A DNA stretch of 52,618 bases from Erysipelotrichaceae bacterium (GTDB taxonomy: Bacteria > Bacillota_I > Bacilli_A > Erysipelotrichales > Erysipelotrichaceae). Shown here one piece after another: positions 33,801 through 41,999 of this stretch. Each line of letters opens with the position of its first letter. Position 1 is the first letter of the stretch. Where the stretch lies: NCBI GenBank assembly GCA_017533785.1, contig JAFWII010000044.1, positions 1 to 52,618 on the forward strand, read 5' to 3'. The notes under the pieces were generated by a model. It was not told where the DNA came from. It was given only the letters and a program-made list of their open reading frames with translations, and searched no databases. The position numbers were made by a program, and so were the translations under genes.

Positions 33801-34634
33801 ATGAACCTTTTGGAAAAAACATTTACTCTCAGTGACGGAAAAGTCATTCCGGTCATTGGCCTCGGGACCTGGCAGGTACCGAACGAAGTTGCCTATCAGT
33901 CCGTAAAGGAAGCGCTGGAAGTCGGTTATACCCACATCGATACCGCTCAGTTCTATCAGAACGAGGAAGGCGTCGGCAAAGCCATCAAGGATTCCGGCAT
34001 CGCCCGCGAGAACCTCTTCGTAACATCCAAGATCGCTTCTCCGATCAAGAACTACAAAGACGCAAAGGAATCGATCGAGGAGTCCCTCCGCAAGCTCGAT
34101 ATGCCGTATATCGATCTGATGCTGATCCACTGGCCGCGCCCGATGGTCAACGGCAAGATGGACGATTCCCACAACTACAACGAGGAGAATGTCGAAGTTT
34201 ACCGCGCGATGGAAGAAGCCTACAAAGAAGGCAAGCTTAAGAGTATCGGTGTTTCCAACTTCTCCGTTGACGATCTCAAGAACATCCTCGAGAACTGCGA
34301 AGTCAAGCCGGTCGTCAACCAGATCGAGCTGCATATCGGTCATCTTCTGACAGATACACTTGAATTCTGCAAGGAAAACGATATCGCGATCGAGGCATAT
34401 TCTCCGATCGCCACCGGCAAGCTGATCATTCACGAGGGCGTGAAGAAGATCGCCGAAAGACTCAACGTATCTGTTCCGGAACTGTCCCTGGCATACGCGC
34501 TGACCAAATGCGCCGTCGTTCTGCCGAAGACCGTTCACCAGAAATACATGATCGCCAACACCCAGGTCAACGTCGAGATGACCGACGAGCTCGTCGCCGA
34601 GCTCGAAGCGCTTGGTCCGATCAGCCGCAAGTAA
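33801..34634 (+). CDS. Aldo/keto reductase
   Basis: A 277-residue NADPH-dependent oxidoreductase of the AKR fold. The catalytic tetrad is visible: Asp and Tyr in HIDTAQFYQNE, Lys in VTSKI, His in LIHWP. Signature regions IGVSNFSVDDL and the C-terminal VLPKTVHQKYM also fit. Close relatives reduce 2,5-diketogluconate, methylglyoxal or other carbonyls; the substrate is unresolved. AAGGAG precedes the start and a strong terminator follows. Confidence 0.9.
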   Translation: MNLLEKTFTLSDGKVIPVIGLGTWQVPNEVAYQSVKEALEVGYTHIDTAQFYQNEEGVGKAIKDSGIARENLFVTSKIASPIKNYKDAKESIEESLRKLDMPYIDLMLIHWPRPMVNGKMDDSHNYNEENVEVYRAMEEAYKEGKLKSIGVSNFSVDDLKNILENCEVKPVVNQIELHIGHLLTDTLEFCKENDIAIEAYSPIATGKLIIHEGVKKIAERLNVSVPELSLAYALTKCAVVLPKTVHQKYMIANTQVNVEMTDELVAELEALGPISRK

Positions 34635-34647
34635 CATCCGGAAAACA

Positions 34648-34680
34648 GACATGGTCCCATCGAGGGACCATGTCTTTTAT
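34648..34680 (+). terminator. Terminator after aldo/keto reductase
   Basis: An 11-bp stem GACATGGTCCC/GGGACCATGTC (34648-34674), followed by TTTTATT. Confidence 0.9.
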
Positions 34681-34690
34681 TCTGTTTGGA

Positions 34691-34721
34691 TAAAAAAAGA
34701 AAACCCTTTCGGTGAAAGGGT
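34691..34721 (-). terminator. Terminator of Ser-Gly tRNA unit
   Basis: On the minus strand ACCCTTTC, loop ACC, GAAAGGGT, then TTTTCTTTTTTT. Confidence 0.88.
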
Positions 34722-34732
34722 CAATGGTACGA

Positions 34733-34806
34733 TGGAGCAGATGAGCGGAATTGAACCGCCGTGTCCACCTTGGCAAGGTGGCGTTCTACCATTGAACTAC
34801 ATCTGC
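34733..34806 (-). tRNA. tRNA-Gly(GCC)
   Basis: 74 nt with encoded CCA. The anticodon loop TTGCCAA gives GCC. With the TCC and CCC genes, three glycine isoacceptors lie in this window. Confidence 0.95.
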
Positions 34807-34812
34807 ATTAAC

Positions 34813-34903
34813 TGGCGAAGAAGGAGGGATTTGAACCCTCGCGCCGGAAACCCGACCTAAGGCCTTAGCAGGGCCTCCTCTTCGACCTCTTGAGTACTTC
34901 TTC
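34813..34903 (-). tRNA. tRNA-Ser(GCT)
   Basis: 91 nt class II tRNA with encoded CCA. The anticodon loop CTGCTAA gives GCT. Confidence 0.95.
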
Positions 34904-34938
34904 GTGTCGAACAACGCTTCCGATATCAGCGCTTTTAA

Positions 34939-34967
34939 ATATTATCACGGAAGTTTTCTTTTGACAA
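34939..34967 (-). promoter_or_regulatory. Promoter of Ser-Gly tRNA unit
   Basis: TTGTCA (34962-34967) and TAATAT (34939-34944) on the minus strand with a 17-nt spacer. Its -35 lies 9 nt from the start of the divergent dut extended -10. Confidence 0.65.
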
Positions 34968-34975
34968 GTGTTTTA

Positions 34976-34984
34976 TGATATTAT
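34976..34984 (+). promoter_or_regulatory. Extended -10 of leaderless dut transcript
   Basis: TGA followed by TATTAT (34979-34984), 6 nt before the ATG at 34991. A TTGACA at 34961-34966 is only 12 nt upstream, too close to serve as its -35. Confidence 0.55.
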
Positions 34985-34990
34985 TTTTGT

Positions 34991-35497
34991 ATGTCAGGAA
35001 TTGCCGCTTTCGAGAAGGTCTCCTTCGGACAGTTTGCACAGGACACACGGAAACGTATCGGCGATCTGCCGGAAGGCGAGATCCGTGAAGCGTATGAGAA
35101 GATCGTGCTTCCGCACCGTGCCAGCAGGGCATCTGCCGGCTATGATTTCGTCACGCCTTATGAAATTACAATAAATCCGCAAAAAATGGTTGTCATTCCG
35201 TCGGGAATTCGTGTTAGAATAGATTACGGATTTGTTCTGGAGCTTTATCCGCGGTCCTCGCTGGGGATCAAACGTTCCCTTGCCCTGGCCAATACGGTCG
35301 GGATCATCGATGCGGATTACTACGAAGCGGACAATGAAGGACATATCCTGATAGCCTTGAGAAATCTGGGGAGCGAGACCGTCGTTCTGCAAAAAGGAGA
35401 ACGTATCGTTCAGGGCATCTTCAAATCCTACTATCTTGCGGAAGAAGAGGAAGTCACGGGTCAAAGGACCGGCGGACTCGGAAGCAGTGGGAAGTAA
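34991..35497 (+). CDS. dut: dUTP diphosphatase (dUTPase)
   Basis: Hydrolyses dUTP to dUMP and PPi. The 168-residue trimeric-type dUTPase has all five motifs: RASAGYDF, PRSSLGIK, GIIDADYY, ERIVQGIF and the Gly-rich tail RTGGLGSSGK. The N-terminal 40 residues precede the usual core and are not typical. The start at 34991 lies 6 nt after an extended -10 box without a ribosome site. The stop codon is separated by a single nucleotide from tRNA-Arg, so the mRNA and the two downstream tRNAs probably share one transcript ending at the terminator at 35683. Confidence 0.88.
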   Translation: MSGIAAFEKVSFGQFAQDTRKRIGDLPEGEIREAYEKIVLPHRASRASAGYDFVTPYEITINPQKMVVIPSGIRVRIDYGFVLELYPRSSLGIKRSLALANTVGIIDADYYEADNEGHILIALRNLGSETVVLQKGERIVQGIFKSYYLAEEEEVTGQRTGGLGSSGK

Positions 35498-35498
35498 T

Positions 35499-35574
35499 GC
35501 GCCCATAGCTTAATGGATAAAGTATTTGATTCCGATTCAAAAGACTGTAGGTTCGATTCCTACTGGGCGCGCCA
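35499..35574 (+). tRNA. tRNA-Arg(CCG)
   Basis: 76 nt with encoded CCA. The anticodon loop TTCCGAT gives CCG. It begins 1 nt after the dut stop codon and has no visible promoter of its own. Confidence 0.92.
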
Positions 35575-35581
35575 TATTAAT

Positions 35582-35672
35582 GCAGACTTGTGTGAGAGGT
35601 TGAAACAACCATCTTGGAAAGGTGGCATACGCCAAAAGCGTATCACAGGTTCGAATCCTGTAGTCTGCGCCA
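35582..35672 (+). tRNA. tRNA-Ser(GGA)
   Basis: 91 nt class II tRNA with encoded CCA. The anticodon loop TTGGAAA gives GGA. It follows tRNA-Arg by 7 nt. Confidence 0.94.
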
Positions 35673-35682
35673 TTAAAAACAC

Positions 35683-35706
35683 AGCAGCCCATGGCTGCTT
35701 TTTTCT
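35683..35706 (+). terminator. Terminator of dut-tRNA unit
   Basis: AGCAGCC (35683-35689), loop CAT, GGCTGCT (35693-35699), then TTTTT. Confidence 0.9.
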
Positions 35707-35725
35707 TAAATAAGGAGGTGCTGAC

Positions 35726-36118
35726 ATGCTGGGTCTGGCAAAGGAAAGTGCAGACAAGATCATGATCCTCGCGACGATCCTCGTCGTGATGGCGGAACTT
35801 CTGATCACTTTCCTGAACAACTTCAGCGGCCGGACCGCCAGGATCCGCCGCTATCTGGCGGACGGCGGGATCGGAAGGGCGGAGCTCGTCAAACACGAGA
35901 ACGGCAAAGCCCTTTACCGTCATAAGTATCAGGAACAGGAATATGAGTTCGAGATGGAACGTGCTGATGCGCCGCAGTTCCTGGATATCTTCTTCGATGT
36001 CCGGGAGCCGTCCAAGGTCGAAACAGCGGAATTCTCGCGCGGAAAACGCATCCTGAAAATCGCCGGTCCGGTACTTCCGGTCCTCGTTCTGCTGCTGATA
36101 TACAAATTGCTTTACTGA
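35726..36118 (+). CDS. Small membrane protein, unknown
   Basis: A 130-residue protein with one N-terminal helix (about residues 10-32), a soluble middle of about 75 residues rich in charged residues (ARIRRYLADGGIGRAELV, YRHKYQEQEYEFEME), and a C-terminal helix (about 108-129). The two-helix layout with an intervening beta-rich part resembles DUF3592-type proteins, but I cannot assign it. AAGGAGG is well placed. No clear promoter lies between the upstream terminator and the gene. Confidence 0.65.
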   Translation: MLGLAKESADKIMILATILVVMAELLITFLNNFSGRTARIRRYLADGGIGRAELVKHENGKALYRHKYQEQEYEFEMERADAPQFLDIFFDVREPSKVETAEFSRGKRILKIAGPVLPVLVLLLIYKLLY

Positions 36119-36129
36119 TCAGTTTTCTT

Positions 36130-36138
36130 TGCTATAAT
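36130..36138 (+). promoter_or_regulatory. Extended -10 for apeB
   Basis: TGC followed by TATAAT (36133-36138), 29 nt before the start, with AAAGGAG in the leader. Confidence 0.6.
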
Positions 36139-36167
36139 GGATTGTTCTGAAACGAAAGGAGAACGAA

Positions 36168-37535
36168 ATGAAAACTATTTGGGATAAGATGCCGGAGGCA
36201 AAACTGAAGAAGGTCATGCGTTTTGCAGAAGGCTACAAGGACTTCCTGGATCGCGGCAAGACCGAACGTGAGCAGGTCAGAGAGAGCATCAAGGTCGCCG
36301 AGAAATACGGCTTCAAAGACCTCGAAACAGCGAAGACTCTGCAGCCCGGCGACAAGGTCTATGTCAACAACCGCAATAAATCGCTCTGCCTGTTCACCAT
36401 CGGCAAAAGACCGCTGAAGGAAGGCATGAACATCCTCGGCGCGCATATCGATTCCCCTCGTCTGGATCTCAAGCAGAATCCGCTCTATGAAGACAAGGGT
36501 CTGGCAATGCTCGATACCCATTACTACGGCGGTATCAAGAAATACCAGTGGGTCGCCCAGCCGCTCGCTTTACACGGCGTCATCTGCAAGAAGGACGGCA
36601 CTGTCGTCGATGTCTGCATTGGTGAAAAGGAAGATGATCCGGTCGTCGGCATCAGCGATCTGCTGATCCATCTGGCGTCCGAACAGCTGAAGAAACCCGG
36701 TGCGACCGTCGTCGAGGGCGAAGACCTCAACGTTATGGTCGGTTCGATCCCGCTCAAGGGCAAGAAGGAAGATCCGGTCAAGGAAAACGTCCTTGCGATC
36801 CTGAAAGAAAAATACGATGTTGAGGAAGCGGACTTCATCTCCGCCGAGATTGAAGTTGTACCGGCCGGCAAGGCAAGAGACTACGGTCTCGACCGTTCCA
36901 TGGTCATCGCATACGGTCAGGATGACAAGATCTGCGCCTACACATCCCTGATGGCACTTATGGACGCGGAAGCTGTTCCGGAAAGAACTGCCTGCTGCAT
37001 CCTCGTCGATAAGGAAGAAGTCGGTTCCCAGGGCAACACCGGCATGGAATCTGCGTTCTTTGCAAACGCGATCGCGGAAATGCTCGACCGCGCCGGTGAA
37101 TACAGCGAACTCAACGTCCGCCGCTGCCTGACTAACTCCCGCATGCTGTCAAGCGACGTTTCCGCCGGTTTCGATCCGAACTATCCGTCCGTCTTCGAAC
37201 CGAAAAACAGCGCTTTCTTAGGCAAGGGCATCGTCTTCAACAAATATACGGGTGCCCGCGGCAAGGGCGGCTGCAATGACGCCAATGCGGAATACATCGC
37301 CAAACTGCGCAATGTCATGGACAAGAACAAGATCGCGTTCCAGACTGCCGAAATCGGTAAAGTCGACGCCGGCGGCGGCGGCACGATCGCCTGCGTTCTG
37401 GCTAACCTCAATATGGATGTCATCGATGCGGGCATCGCTGTCCAGAACATGCATGCCTGCTACGAAGTCTCCTCTAAGGCAGACCTCTACGAGGGTTATC
37501 TCGCATACAAGGCCTTCCTGAAGGATATGGACTGA
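36168..37535 (+). CDS. M18 family aminopeptidase
   Basis: A 455-residue zinc aminopeptidase of the M18 (aminopeptidase I) family, intracellular, trimming N-terminal residues from peptides. Metal and catalytic residues show in AHIDSPRLD, DKEEVGS and the C-terminal QNMHACYE. A Gly-rich segment ARGKGGCNDA also fits. Length is normal. It has an extended -10 and a leader with AAAGGAG, and its stop codon overlaps the next start (TGATG), so the pair forms an operon. Confidence 0.93.
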   Translation: MKTIWDKMPEAKLKKVMRFAEGYKDFLDRGKTEREQVRESIKVAEKYGFKDLETAKTLQPGDKVYVNNRNKSLCLFTIGKRPLKEGMNILGAHIDSPRLDLKQNPLYEDKGLAMLDTHYYGGIKKYQWVAQPLALHGVICKKDGTVVDVCIGEKEDDPVVGISDLLIHLASEQLKKPGATVVEGEDLNVMVGSIPLKGKKEDPVKENVLAILKEKYDVEEADFISAEIEVVPAGKARDYGLDRSMVIAYGQDDKICAYTSLMALMDAEAVPERTACCILVDKEEVGSQGNTGMESAFFANAIAEMLDRAGEYSELNVRRCLTNSRMLSSDVSAGFDPNYPSVFEPKNSAFLGKGIVFNKYTGARGKGGCNDANAEYIAKLRNVMDKNKIAFQTAEIGKVDAGGGGTIACVLANLNMDVIDAGIAVQNMHACYEVSSKADLYEGYLAYKAFLKDMD

Positions 37536-38635
37536 TGGTCGTCAATTACGAAGACGGCATCCTCTCCTCGATTGCGGCTCTGCGCGCTTATTATGGTCTG
37601 AACTCCTCCTTTGAACCGGATGAGCGTCTGGCCAAGGCGCTTGCGGAAAAGAAACCGGAAAAGATCTTTCTGATGCTGGTCGACGCCATGGGCGCCAATC
37701 TGATCGCAAAGAAGCTTCCGGCAGATGCGTTCGTCAACCGCAATATGCTGTATAAGACGGAGACGGTCTTTCCTCCGACGACGACAGCCGCTACGACCGC
37801 GATCCTGAACGGGAAAGCGCCGAACGAAAACGCCTGGCTGGGCTGGGCGATGTACTTCAAAGAGATAGACGACACCGTCATTCCATTCTGGAATGAAGGC
37901 AAATACAGCGGAAAGCAGTACCCGGGCTTTGTGGAAAAAGCCATCCCGGTGACCAGGATGGAAAAAGAACTCAACGAAAGCGGACGCTGCGCCAAAACGC
38001 TGAACCCCGGCTTTACCGAGGAAGATCCGCACAGTCTTGAAGAGATGATCGACCGCATGATCGCGATCTCGAAAGATCAGAAAACGGATTTCGTCTATGC
38101 CTACTGGGATAAATACGATTCCCAGATGCACAAGACCGGCCCGGATTCCGAAGAGGCTGATCAGATGCTGCAGTATATCAACAGCGAGCTCGAAAGGCTT
38201 GCGAAAGGGATCGCTGAAAAGACGATGCTGATCATCGTGGCCGATCACGGTCAGGTCCAGATCCACCGCGAGGTCAATATCCGCAAAACGCCACTGAACA
38301 AGTATCTCCTGCATGAACCGTCAGTCGAACCACGGGCAATGGCTTTCCACGTCCGTGAAGAGGATCGCGAGGCATTCGCAAAAGAGTTCAAGGAGATGTT
38401 CGAGAAGGATTACGTTCTGCTCGATCATAAGCAGGTCCTGGAGACGAAACTGTTCGGAACGAAGGAGAACCATCCCCGTTTCGAGGAATTCATCGGAGAT
38501 TTCCTGGCGATCGCCAAGAGTGATCTTTGCCTGGATTATGATTATGAAGACCATGATGGGCTGCGCTTCCATGGCCAGCATGCCGGCATGTGTGCCGACG
38601 AGGTCTACATCCCGGTCATCGTATACCAGAAATAA
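37535..38635 (+). CDS. Alkaline-phosphatase-superfamily phosphodiesterase/nucleotide pyrophosphatase
   Basis: A 366-residue member of the type I phosphodiesterase/nucleotide pyrophosphatase branch. The first metal Asp is in FLMLVDAMGAN, the nucleophile Thr probably in PPTTTAATTAILNG, and further metal ligands in DKYDSQMHKTG, VADHGQVQI and HGQHAGM. There is no signal peptide, so it is likely cytoplasmic, unlike many exported relatives. It overlaps the aminopeptidase gene by 1 nt. Substrate is unknown (nucleotide, sugar nucleotide or phospholipid head group). Confidence 0.85.
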   Translation: MVVNYEDGILSSIAALRAYYGLNSSFEPDERLAKALAEKKPEKIFLMLVDAMGANLIAKKLPADAFVNRNMLYKTETVFPPTTTAATTAILNGKAPNENAWLGWAMYFKEIDDTVIPFWNEGKYSGKQYPGFVEKAIPVTRMEKELNESGRCAKTLNPGFTEEDPHSLEEMIDRMIAISKDQKTDFVYAYWDKYDSQMHKTGPDSEEADQMLQYINSELERLAKGIAEKTMLIIVADHGQVQIHREVNIRKTPLNKYLLHEPSVEPRAMAFHVREEDREAFAKEFKEMFEKDYVLLDHKQVLETKLFGTKENHPRFEEFIGDFLAIAKSDLCLDYDYEDHDGLRFHGQHAGMCADEVYIPVIVYQK

Positions 38636-38650
38636 GCTGCTGCATTAAAA

Positions 38651-38676
38651 AGCCAGTCAAATGACTGGCTTTTTTC
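38651..38676. terminator. Bidirectional terminator
   Basis: AGCCAGTCA (38651-38659) pairs with TGACTGGCT (38662-38670), flanked by A5 and T5. Confidence 0.9.
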
Positions 38677-39538
38677 ATACCAGATTTTCGATCACCCACT
38701 TAAGGTCTTCGTTTTCTTCGCGGTAATACCACCCGTAGTCGATCCGGAAATCGTTCCCCGGAGTGCGCATTTCCCATACACGGACATACTGCGGCAGCAG
38801 CTGTGCGGGCTGCATGATGATCTCACCTTTGGTCTTTGTCACGAAATGCAGATCGCCGATGCGGCGTTCGTATACGAAGTTGTCTTTGGTAAGTCCGTAT
38901 TCCTCGATCAGTTTGCGGATATAAGGAGAATCCACAAAGGTCCTGCTTGTGCTGACGCAGTGGATCTTTTCGTTCCGCAGCTCTTTCAGATCGATCTCTG
39001 TCTGTTTTGCGAGCGGATGAGAGTAGGGGATCCCAAGGGATTCATAATCATAAAATACATGCCGGAAGGTGAAGCCTTCTTTCTCAAGTTGGGGGCTGCG
39101 CGCGCTCAGTGCGACTCCCAGCGTTCCGTCCCGCAAGGCATTACGCTTCTCCTCGCCGTAGGAGAAGATGACTCCGTACTGCTTTTCTGTATCAAATGCA
39201 TTGTGTGTGGCGATCGCCTGTGTCCATGTGTCCAGTCTTGAACAATAGAATAGTCCGATATTATAGGATTGTTTTTTCGATATTGCATGCAGTTTATGCA
39301 GATAATCATCAAAATCCGCAAGCGTTCTTCGTGAATACTCGAGAAAACTGTCGCCTGCCGCGGTCAGTGTGACCATGCGCTTATTGTCGCGGTTTACCAG
39401 AGAAACGCCTAATTCGTCCTCGATCGATTTGATCTGCGCGCTGAATGTCGACTGCGCCATGAACTGGGCATCTGCTGCTTTGGAAAAGCTCCCTGTTTCA
39501 GCTAGAGAGATGAAAGAACGCATTTTCTTGAAATCCAT
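38675..39538 (-). CDS. LysR-family transcriptional regulator
   Basis: A 287-residue regulator. The N-terminal winged helix is typical: FISLAETGSFSKAADAQFMAQSTFSAQIKSIEDELG. The rest is a periplasmic-binding-like effector domain. GGGAGG precedes the start at 39538. It diverges from the acyltransferase/butyrate kinase/phosphate butyryltransferase operon with a 107-nt shared region containing a palindrome and a direct repeat, so it is the probable regulator of that operon. The effector may be an acyl-CoA or short-chain acid, but this is inference. Confidence 0.9.
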   Translation of the reverse strand: MDFKKMRSFISLAETGSFSKAADAQFMAQSTFSAQIKSIEDELGVSLVNRDNKRMVTLTAAGDSFLEYSRRTLADFDDYLHKLHAISKKQSYNIGLFYCSRLDTWTQAIATHNAFDTEKQYGVIFSYGEEKRNALRDGTLGVALSARSPQLEKEGFTFRHVFYDYESLGIPYSHPLAKQTEIDLKELRNEKIHCVSTSRTFVDSPYIRKLIEEYGLTKDNFVYERRIGDLHFVTKTKGEIIMQPAQLLPQYVRVWEMRTPGNDFRIDYGWYYREENEDLKWVIENLV

Positions 39539-39548
39539 TTGGTGCCTC

Positions 39549-39591
39549 CCGATTAATCGGTTTATTCGATATTAATTATCCGTTATTCGAT
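39549..39591. promoter_or_regulatory. Candidate LysR operator region
   Basis: A perfect 12-bp palindrome CCGATTAATCGG (39549-39560) is followed by two TTATTCGAT direct repeats (39562-39570 and 39583-39591) spaced 21 bp, two helical turns. It lies between the divergent lysR and acyltransferase genes. Confidence 0.5.
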
Positions 39592-39645
39592 TTGTTTAAT
39601 CAAGCCGGAAACGGAAGAATGAAGCTAACAAAGGGGGTTTCCAAA

Positions 39646-40863
39646 ATGAGCGAAACTAAAACAACAAAGAAAAGAAACGTCGCGATCGAATTCTGGCGTT
39701 TCTTCGCTGCCGTCGCTATCGTTGGCTTCCACACAGGCTGGATCATCGCCAGAAGCTGTGATGGATCGCTCGGCTATTTCATGAACACCTCGAACTGGTT
39801 CTTCGGTTCCAGCGAGACACTGCTCATCTTTACGCTGACAGCCGGCTACTTCATGATGGCGCATCACCGCAAGCTCTCGAAGAATCCGGAATACAATCAG
39901 CGTTCCGCGACTTCCAGAGCCTGGGAATACACCTGGGCCCGTGTCAAGAGTCTGATCCCGGTCCTGATCCTCGGATATCTGATCGGCACGATCGTCGCAA
40001 CTCCGTTCTATTATCCGGATTACGGTGTCAAAGAATACCTTGTCATGATCGTTAACTCGATCTGGGAGTTCCTTGGTTTCCATGCAGCCGGCCTGCGCAA
40101 CACCAACGGCAACTTCTTCAACACCAACGGCGTTCTCTGGTTCATCTCCGCGATCATTATCGGCGGCTACTTCATCTATTTCGGTCTCTGCAAGGACGAA
40201 GACCGTACAGCCGGCTTTATCGCGCCGCTGGGCTTCATCTTTCTGGCAGGCTGGTGGTGCTTCACCGGTACCAGGGCTGCCCAGACAGCCTGGTCCACTT
40301 TCGGACTTCAGACCGCTTCCAGCAATGGTATGGGCGGCAGCGCAACGGATGCGACTGCAACACTCGGCTTCAACAACGGTTTCATCTTTGTCCTGATGGG
40401 CATGCTGGGCGGCATCATCCTCTTCCAGCTGATCGATCTTGCCAAGAAACATGAGATCTCTGCCGGCAAGAAGACGTTCCTGACGATCGTGAACATCCTC
40501 TGCTCCGTTCTGCTCGCGTGGTTCATTATCTACCAGCCGACCTACTTCCTGTTACAGAGATGGACAGTCGGTTTCCTGCAGCTCGCCGTCGTCGGCCTTA
40601 CCCTGTACAATCAGGATGCGCTTACTGCCGCGCTCAACAACGATGTGACCAGCGGTCTGCTTTCCAAACTCGGCGCAGTCTCCCTGTACATCTACATGCT
40701 GCATTATCCGGTAGCGATCGGTGTTCTCCGCGTATTCGGCAAGAACAGTGCCGCTACTGTCTACTCCTTCTGGCAGATCTATCTTCCGACGATCATCGTC
40801 ACCATCGTCCTTTCCTTCGTAGTCAAGAAAATCATGGACAGCACTATTCTGAAAAAGAAGTAA
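39646..40863 (+). CDS. Acyltransferase-3 family membrane protein
   Basis: A 405-residue protein with about ten transmembrane helices. The opening RNVAIEFWRFFAAVAIVGFHTG carries the conserved Arg and His of acyltransferase family 3, which move acyl groups onto envelope glycans or lipids; LYIYMLHYPVAIG near the end is also typical. There is no SGNH domain. The start at 39646 has AAGGGGG upstream. It is the first gene of an operon with butyrate kinase and phosphate butyryltransferase. It may use an acyl donor made by those enzymes; acceptor unknown. Confidence 0.85.
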   Translation: MSETKTTKKRNVAIEFWRFFAAVAIVGFHTGWIIARSCDGSLGYFMNTSNWFFGSSETLLIFTLTAGYFMMAHHRKLSKNPEYNQRSATSRAWEYTWARVKSLIPVLILGYLIGTIVATPFYYPDYGVKEYLVMIVNSIWEFLGFHAAGLRNTNGNFFNTNGVLWFISAIIIGGYFIYFGLCKDEDRTAGFIAPLGFIFLAGWWCFTGTRAAQTAWSTFGLQTASSNGMGGSATDATATLGFNNGFIFVLMGMLGGIILFQLIDLAKKHEISAGKKTFLTIVNILCSVLLAWFIIYQPTYFLLQRWTVGFLQLAVVGLTLYNQDALTAALNNDVTSGLLSKLGAVSLYIYMLHYPVAIGVLRVFGKNSAATVYSFWQIYLPTIIVTIVLSFVVKKIMDSTILKKK

Positions 40864-40887
40864 TCTACCAAATCCATTAAATAAATA

Positions 40888-40914
40888 GGATCCGGAGGCA
40901 TTGCTTCCGGATCC
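40888..40914 (+). other. Intercistronic hairpin in the buk-ptb operon
   Basis: GGATCCGGA and TCCGGATCC pair around a short loop between the acyltransferase stop and the butyrate kinase ribosome site. No T-run follows, so it looks like an mRNA stability or processing element rather than a terminator. Confidence 0.6.
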
Positions 40915-40928
40915 TGCGAGGTATAAAT

Positions 40929-41999
40929 ATGAAAAAGATCATCGCTATCAATCTCGGTTCCACTTCCACTAAAGTTGCATATTTTGAAAATGACAAATGT
41001 GTCCTTCGCAAAACGATCGACCATGAAGCGGATATCATCCGCGATTATAAGACCGTCTGGGACCAGAAGGATTTCCGGATGAATGTCATTCTGGACTTCA
41101 TGAAAGAAGCAGGGGTAAAACCGGAAGAACTTTCGGCTTTCGTTACCCGCGGCGGTCATACGATCCCGGTCGTTGGCGGTGTATATTATATTAATGAGAC
41201 GATGGCGGATATGTCCCGTTCGGAAAAATACGGGAACCATATCTCCGACGTCGGTCTGCAGATCGCCCGTGAATTCGAATCCCGCTATGGCTGCAAGCCG
41301 CTTACCGTCGATTCTCCGTGCACGGACGAATTCGAACCTCTTGCCCGCTATTCGGGTCTGAAAGAGATTCCGCGTGTCAGCCGGTTCCATGCGCTCAACC
41401 AGAAAGCTGCTGCCCGCAAATTCGCAGAAGAGCACGGCAAGCGTTATGAAGACCTGAATCTGATCGTCGTTCATCTGGGCGGCGGTTCCTCCTGTGCTGC
41501 ACATAAGCACGGCCTGATGGTCGACGGCCCTAACGGTCTCGACGGCGACGGCCCGTTCTCAACCAACCGCTCCTGCGGTCTTCCGGTCGGCGGTCTGATC
41601 GACATGTGCTATTCCGGTCAGTATACAAGAGCGGAGATGCGCAAGAAGATCAATGGCCTGGGAGGCTTGATGTCCTATATCGGCGAGACCGATATGCGCA
41701 AGATCGAAGCCGAGATCGCAAGGGGCAACCATGAGTATAAGGAAGCTACAGACGCCATGATCTACCAGGAGGCGAAAGAGATCGCCGCAATGGCGGCTGT
41801 TCTGAAAGGAAAGGTCGATGCCATCATCTTCACCGGCGGTATTGCCTTTTCCGAATATGTGATCAGCGGGATCAGGGAATATATCTCCTGGATCGCGCCG
41901 ATCTACTGCTACCCGGGAGAATTCGAAATGGAATCTCTGGGGACAAATGCATACAAAGCCCTCATCGGTGAAGTAGAAACAAAGGAGATCCGAGTATGA
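40929..41999 (+). CDS. buk: Butyrate kinase
   Basis: A 356-residue acetokinase-family enzyme with the canonical NLGSTSTK start, VVHLGGGSSCAAHKHG, LDGDGPFSTNRSCGLP and FTGGIAFSE motifs, all more like textbook butyrate kinase than the copy at 3767. It forms or uses butyryl phosphate with ATP/ADP. It overlaps ptb by 4 bp (ATGA), giving the order buk-ptb, the reverse of the common ptb-buk. GAGG lies about 8 nt before the start. In this operon it may make butyrate and ATP, or run backwards to activate an acid for the acyltransferase. Confidence 0.9.
   Translation: MKKIIAINLGSTSTKVAYFENDKCVLRKTIDHEADIIRDYKTVWDQKDFRMNVILDFMKEAGVKPEELSAFVTRGGHTIPVVGGVYYINETMADMSRSEKYGNHISDVGLQIAREFESRYGCKPLTVDSPCTDEFEPLARYSGLKEIPRVSRFHALNQKAAARKFAEEHGKRYEDLNLIVVHLGGGSSCAAHKHGLMVDGPNGLDGDGPFSTNRSCGLPVGGLIDMCYSGQYTRAEMRKKINGLGGLMSYIGETDMRKIEAEIARGNHEYKEATDAMIYQEAKEIAAMAAVLKGKVDAIIFTGGIAFSEYVISGIREYISWIAPIYCYPGEFEMESLGTNAYKALIGEVETKEIRV

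Noticed and set aside
34612..35132. Open frames over 34.6-35.1 kb
   Set aside because: They translate tRNA-Gly(GCC), tRNA-Ser(GCT) and promoter DNA.
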